From NCBI GenBank assembly GCA_029866155.1, contig JARWZW010000065.1, positions 16,556 through 80,555 of the forward strand: a DNA stretch of 64,000 bases. Reading direction: 5' to 3'. Positions within the stretch are counted from its first letter, which is position 1, and every line of letters begins with the position of its first letter. Made by a program: the position numbers and the translations under genes. The DNA is from Caulobacter sp. GTDB taxonomy: Bacteria > Pseudomonadota > Alphaproteobacteria > Caulobacterales > Caulobacteraceae. Positions 60,368 to 64,000 of the stretch are shown piece after piece. The notes under the pieces were generated by a model. That model had not been told where the DNA came from and ran no database searches. It saw only the letters and a list, made by a program, of their open reading frames with translations.

Positions 60368-60982
60368 TCAATCGCCAGCAAAAAATGTGAAACTTGCATT
60401 GGAGATGCGCGTCGTGCCCACCTGAAGCGTTCCGGTCAGCACAGCCTGCGGGCCGGAACCCTCCGCCCTGGCCTGAGCCAGGGCGGCAGTCTGGAAGGCG
60501 CCTTCGAAGGCGATCCTGCCCAGTTTCGAATCCTGACCGACGAACCGTAGGGTCTTGCCATCAACGGAATAGGCGGACGGCAGAACCCTGACGCTGACCG
60601 TATGGGCCTCGCCGCCCAGTTCATTGGTCTGGACGGGACTTGTGACATCGTCGAACTGCATCAGCACGGGACCGAAGACAGATGCGCGGTCGCCCTGTTC
60701 CCATTGGGTAAAGTCGCTGGCCGCCCCGACCCCAAGGTGGTTCAGCTTGAAGGTCCCGACCCGGATCTCGTTGCGGGGGATGTAGTAGCCGGCTGCATCG
60801 AGCGTTCCGCTATGGTTGAAACCGGTGACGGTCGGAGGCGCGACGGGAACAGCGGGCGCAGCGGGCGGGGTCGGCGCAACGGCGACCGGCGGCGCGGGAG
60901 CGGCCTCCTCCTTCCGCTCGCAGGCCGAAAGCGCCAGGGGCAGGACCAGGAAGGCGGCGAGCGCCAGTGGCGGAATGCGCAT
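60368..60982 (-). CDS. YceI-like lipoprotein of unknown function
   Basis: 204 aa, lipobox LSAC (Cys21), a Pro/Ala-rich linker (25-55) and a beta-rich domain (TLDAAGYYIPRNEIRVGTFK; DSKLGRIAFEGAFQTAALAQ; LTGTLQVGTTRISNASFTFF). The strand pattern resembles small lipocalin-like folds, but the family is not certain. No enzyme motif. Divergent from queA; 41 bp before the EEP gene on the same strand. Confidence 0.6.
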   Translation of the reverse strand: MRIPPLALAAFLVLPLALSACERKEEAAPAPPVAVAPTPPAAPAVPVAPPTVTGFNHSGTLDAAGYYIPRNEIRVGTFKLNHLGVGAASDFTQWEQGDRASVFGPVLMQFDDVTSPVQTNELGGEAHTVSVRVLPSAYSVDGKTLRFVGQDSKLGRIAFEGAFQTAALAQARAEGSGPQAVLTGTLQVGTTRISNASFTFFAGD

Positions 60983-61117
60983 GATGGGACGTCGTTCCTT
61001 AATCCAGTAGCGGCCGGATGATCATTCCCCCATGCGCCCGGGCTTGTCCATCAGTCCGGTGGCTGGAACGGGCAAGGGCCGCTTGACGCAGGCGACCAGC
61101 CGTCGCATCCGCCATCC

Positions 61118-62191
61118 ATGCTCGTAAGCGATTTTGATTTTGATCTGCCCGAAAGCTGTATCGCCTTGCGACCGGCGGTCCCCCGGGAATCCGCGCGGCT
61201 CCTGGTGGTCAGGCCGCAGTCCGGGCTGGAGGACCTGACGGTCGGGGATCTGCCCGGGCTGCTACAGCCGGGCGACGCCCTGGTGTTCAATGACACCCGG
61301 GTCATACCAGCCAGGCTGTTCGGTGTCCGGCGTCGCGGCGACCTGGAAGTCGCCGTCGAGGCGATCCTTCATCACCGACGGGGGCCGGCAAGCTGGACGT
61401 CCTTCATGCGTCCGGGCAAGCGGATGAAGCCAGGAGACCGGATTTTTTTTTCCAGCCGGCAGGCTGGGCAAGCCGATTCTGTCGAGGCCGAGGTCGTCGC
61501 CAAGGACGAGGGCGGAGAGATCACGCTGGCCTTCGACCTGTCCGGCGTCGCCCTGGACCTGGCCGTGGCGGCGGTCGGCGAAATGCCCCTGCCACCCTAT
61601 ATCGCCGCCAAACGCCCCGAGGACGCTCAGGACCGGCTGGACTACCAGACCGTCTATGCCCGGGAGGACGGATCCGTCGCGGCCCCGACCGCGGGCCTTC
61701 ATTTCACCCAAGGCCTGCTGGAGGCGATCGCGACGCGCGGGGTCAGCCGGCATTTCGTGACCCTGCATGTGGGCGCCGGCACCTTCCTGCCGGTCAAGAC
61801 AGAGGTGGTGGCCGAGCACCGCATGCATGCCGAGTATGGCGAGGTCAGTCCTGAGACCGCCGACGCCCTGAACCGGGTGCGGACGTCCGGCGGACGCATC
61901 ATCTGTGTCGGGACCACCTCTCTTCGGCTTCTTGAAAGCGCCGCAGACGATCAGGGAAACCTCCGCGCCTTTGCCGATGACACGGCCATCTTCATCACGC
62001 CGGGCTACCGGTTTCGGGCGGTGGACGGGCTGATGACCAATTTCCATCTTCCCCGATCGACCCTGTTCATGCTGGTCAGCGCCTTTACCGGGCAGGACGT
62101 CATGCGGGCCGCCTATGACCATGCCATTGCGACGGGCTATCGCTTCTATTCCTACGGCGACTCATCCCTGCTACTGCGCGCGACTGTTTAA
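61118..62191 (+). CDS. queA: S-adenosylmethionine:tRNA ribosyltransferase-isomerase
   Basis: 357-aa QueA, which adds the epoxyqueuosine ring to preQ1-modified tRNA from SAM. Conserved [17 protein letters not shown] start, [57 protein letters not shown] [14 protein letters not shown] and the final [19 protein letters not shown]. 12 bp before tgt and obviously cotranscribed. Confidence 0.97.
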   Translation: MLVSDFDFDLPESCIALRPAVPRESARLLVVRPQSGLEDLTVGDLPGLLQPGDALVFNDTRVIPARLFGVRRRGDLEVAVEAILHHRRGPASWTSFMRPGKRMKPGDRIFFSSRQAGQADSVEAEVVAKDEGGEITLAFDLSGVALDLAVAAVGEMPLPPYIAAKRPEDAQDRLDYQTVYAREDGSVAAPTAGLHFTQGLLEAIATRGVSRHFVTLHVGAGTFLPVKTEVVAEHRMHAEYGEVSPETADALNRVRTSGGRIICVGTTSLRLLESAADDQGNLRAFADDTAIFITPGYRFRAVDGLMTNFHLPRSTLFMLVSAFTGQDVMRAAYDHAIATGYRFYSYGDSSLLLRATV

Positions 62192-62203
62192 AAGGTCGCC
62201 GCG

Positions 62204-63337
62204 ATGTCCGCCTTTCCCTTCGAGATTTCCGCCACGGATGGAGCAGCCCGTACAGGGACCCTGCGTACGCCGCGGGGCGATATCCGCACCCCGGCCTTCA
62301 TGCCGGTGGGTACGGCGGCGACCGTCAAGGCCCTGACGGTCGATCAGGTCAGTCAGACCGGCGCCGACATCATCCTGGGGAATACCTATCACCTGATGCT
62401 GCGGCCGACGGCCGAGCGGATCCAGCGCCTGGGCGGGCTGCACCGGTTCATGCGCTGGAACCGGCCTGTCCTGACCGACAGCGGCGGCTTTCAGGTCATG
62501 TCCCTGTCCAATATCGCCAAGGTCAAGGAAGAGGCGGTCACCTTCGCCAGCCATCTGGACGGCTCGAAGCATGTGCTGTCGCCGGAGCGTTCGATCGAGA
62601 TCCAGGCCGATCTGCTGGGCTCGGACATTGTCATGCAGCTTGATGAATGCGTCAGTTGGCCCGCCGAGGAGACCCGGGCGGCTGAGGCCATGCGCCTGTC
62701 CGCCCGCTGGGGCCAGCGCAGCAAGACGGCCTTCGGGACCAGGGATCGCCAGGTGCTTTTCGGAATCCAGCAGGGGTCGACCTTCGAGTCCCTGAGGCGG
62801 GAATCGTCTGAACGCCTGATCGAGACCGGCTTTGACGGCTACGCCATCGGCGGACTCGCCGTGGGCGAGGGCCATAGCGCCATGTGCGAGGTCCTGGACT
62901 ATGCCCCGGCCATGCTGCCGACGGACCGGCCGCGCTATCTGATGGGGGTCGGAAAGCCCATCGACATCGTCGAGGCGGTGGCTCGGGGTGTGGACATGTT
63001 CGACTGCGTCCTGCCGACAAGGTCCGGCCGTCATGGCCAGGCCTGGACCTGGGACGGCGCCGTCAATCTGAAGAACGCCCGCTTCGCCGAGGACGACACA
63101 CCGCTGGATGCGGCCAGCGACTGCCCGGCCAGCAGCGGCTATTCCAAGGCCTATCTGCATCACCTGGTTAAGGCCGAGGAAATCCTGGGCCAGGTTCTGC
63201 TGTCCTGGCACAACATCGCTTTCTTCCAGACCCTGACCGCCGCCCTGCGATCGGCCATCTCTGAAGGGAGGCTGGAGGCGTTCCGGCGCGACTTTGCCGT
63301 GCGCCAGGCCAGTCGCGGTCAGGCCGCCGGGGACTGA
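62204..63337 (+). CDS. tgt: tRNA-guanine transglycosylase with degenerate zinc site
   Basis: 377-aa Tgt exchanging G34 for preQ1 in GUN-anticodon tRNAs. Catalytic Asp92 ([14 protein letters not shown]), Asp267 ([11 protein letters not shown]) and the [12 protein letters not shown] loop are intact. The zinc motif normally reads C-x-C-x2-C plus His; here residues 305, 307, 310 and 336 are Ser, Cys, Ser and His ([11 protein letters not shown] ... SWHN), so two zinc cysteines are missing. The protein otherwise has normal length. It overlaps the next convergent gene by 19 bp. Confidence 0.95.
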   Translation: MSAFPFEISATDGAARTGTLRTPRGDIRTPAFMPVGTAATVKALTVDQVSQTGADIILGNTYHLMLRPTAERIQRLGGLHRFMRWNRPVLTDSGGFQVMSLSNIAKVKEEAVTFASHLDGSKHVLSPERSIEIQADLLGSDIVMQLDECVSWPAEETRAAEAMRLSARWGQRSKTAFGTRDRQVLFGIQQGSTFESLRRESSERLIETGFDGYAIGGLAVGEGHSAMCEVLDYAPAMLPTDRPRYLMGVGKPIDIVEAVARGVDMFDCVLPTRSGRHGQAWTWDGAVNLKNARFAEDDTPLDAASDCPASSGYSKAYLHHLVKAEEILGQVLLSWHNIAFFQTLTAALRSAISEGRLEAFRRDFAVRQASRGQAAGD

Positions 63338-63879
63338 GCGTCGCGGGCCGGACCCAGCGGGGCTGCCGGCGCGAGGCAACCGCCTGCCTGACCCAGGCCC
63401 TTCAGATAGGCCCGGCGGACAACCCCGGCCGAGATCGCCGACCGTACCAGGCGGTCATGGCGCTCCGCGCCTGTCAGGCGGCGGACCCAGCTTCGCAGGG
63501 GAATCAGGTCCTGGGCGGCGCCCACCGCCATCCCCATCACCTGGTCGCCGACCATCTGTTCGCCCGTCTGCCGCACCTCTGCCAGGATCGCGTCGAGGTC
63601 GGGCCCAAGGGCCAGGGTCAGGGGGACGATCAGGCCGACCAGATCCTCGCAGCTTCGGGATGGCGGTCTGGCATAGGGATCGGCCAGGGCGTCCAGAAGC
63701 ACAGGCGGGATCTTGGTCCGGACGACATTCATGTCGCGAAGCGGCGAAGACGCCGCCCCGACCAGATTTTCCCGATTGGCCTGGTCTGTGGTCTGGATGC
63801 GGCCCGGGTTGGCGGCCGGGGTGGTTGCGCAGGCCCCCAGCAGCATCAGTGTGCAGAGCAGGGGAACAGCGTTTTTCAT
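63319..63879 (-). CDS. Lipoprotein of unknown function
   Basis: 186 aa, lipobox LGAC (Cys17), then a mostly helical domain with [20 protein letters not shown] and [21 protein letters not shown] second Cys in the conserved RSCEDL and a third near the end (GGCLAP). Resembles small alphaproteobacterial lipoproteins of unknown role. Its 3' end overlaps tgt by 19 bp in the opposite direction. Confidence 0.65.
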   Translation of the reverse strand: MKNAVPLLCTLMLLGACATTPAANPGRIQTTDQANRENLVGAASSPLRDMNVVRTKIPPVLLDALADPYARPPSRSCEDLVGLIVPLTLALGPDLDAILAEVRQTGEQMVGDQVMGMAVGAAQDLIPLRSWVRRLTGAERHDRLVRSAISAGVVRRAYLKGLGQAGGCLAPAAPLGPARDAQSPAA

Positions 63880-63917
63880 GTTGCAAGCCTATACCTGTTG
63901 AAACCTCGGGCAAGCGC

Positions 63918-63946
63918 TTGCGGCGCGGTGCGGGCGCCACTATGGT
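63918..63946 (+). promoter_or_regulatory. Candidate promoter of the tRNA
   Basis: TTGCGG, 17-bp spacer, TATGGT; the start would fall about 25 bp before the tRNA. Reasonable match for a vegetative promoter. Confidence 0.45.
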
Positions 63947-63979
63947 CCGCGCCGCTTTGGGGCCCTGCCCATATGAAGC

Positions 63980-64000
63980 GGGCCGGTAGCTCAGTGGTAG
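63980..64000 (+). tRNA. tRNA, 5' part only (identity not determinable)
   Basis: GGGCCGG acceptor strand followed by T8-A9 and the D-arm GCTCAGTGGTAG; the window ends before the anticodon. The base pattern (TAGCTCAGTGGTAG) is clear for a tRNA. Confidence 0.85.

Noticed and set aside
63977..63982. tRNA start at 63978 (GCGGGCC)
   Set aside because: With T8-A9 before GCTC, counting back seven acceptor bases gives 63980.
1..64000. CRISPR arrays, insertion sequences, integrases, prophage genes
   Set aside because: Looked for regularly spaced repeats and transposase or integrase motifs; none seen.

Overview
This 64 kb window is high-GC DNA with closely packed, often 4-bp-overlapping genes. It most likely comes from the Caulobacteraceae (Caulobacter / Phenylobacterium / Brevundimonas group). 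The main evidence is the flagellin locus with flbA/flmG-like, flbT, flaF, flaG and flaEY-like genes next to several short (276-278 aa) flagellins under sigma-54-type promoters. Alphaproteobacterial regulatory motifs also fit: a GTTC-N7-GTTC SOS box, a FixK box and an OxyR-type site.

Layout. (1) 1-12.7 kb is an accessory, catabolic-looking block. It holds a tripartite efflux adaptor divergent from its TetR regulator with a perfect palindrome between them, a secreted TPR-like protein, a sulfatase, an MBL hydrolase, a tandem DsbA/HCCA-isomerase-type protein, a haloalkane dehalogenase, a GST, a second TetR, a formylglycine-generating-enzyme lipoprotein, a nitronate monooxygenase-like enzyme and an SpoU methyltransferase. 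(2) 12.7-26.6 kb is mixed housekeeping and secreted proteins: an M1 peptidase, PhoD, a KASIII-type synthase, a small beta-barrel, a sterol desaturase-like membrane enzyme, a NadQ-like NUDIX regulator, an HD nucleotidase, a FixK-boxed universal stress protein and a MoxR ATPase. (3) 26.8-32.8 kb and 40.9-47.5 kb are two halves of a flagellin synthesis and modification locus: a TPR-glycosyltransferase, FlbT, FlaF, two PseH-like acetyltransferases, three flagellins, FlaG and a 910-aa FlaEY-like beta-propeller protein. (4) 32.8-41 kb interrupts that locus with a lipase-like hydrolase, a truncated TonB receptor, a low-GC orphan lipoprotein, two tandem chemoreceptors and a GntR regulator. This looks like a rearrangement or insertion zone. 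(5) 47.6-64 kb is core: ssb with an SOS box, a DMT transporter, sodC, gyrA, coaD, three cyclophilin-type PPIases, ahpC-ahpF with an OxyR-type site, queA, tgt and the first bases of a tRNA.

The genes work together in several ways. The sulfatase carries the C-S-P-S-R motif that needs formylglycine, and the exported FGE-like lipoprotein 5 kb away is a plausible maturation partner. FlbT and FlaF control flagellin expression and secretion, the FlmG-like enzyme would glycosylate flagellin, and the PseH-like acetyltransferases would help make its pseudaminic-acid-type sugar. QueA and Tgt act in tRNA queuosine synthesis.

The most unusual observations are: an orphan flagellin promoter-leader with no flagellin behind it, lying among a cluster of repeated CCCGGCA-N5-TGCC (ftr/FlbD-like) sites; a 105-bp dispersed repeat whose first bases form the stop codon of both genes it abuts; a Tgt lacking two of its three expected zinc cysteines; and the exported FGE-like lipoprotein. 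No CRISPR array, insertion sequence or prophage was seen.
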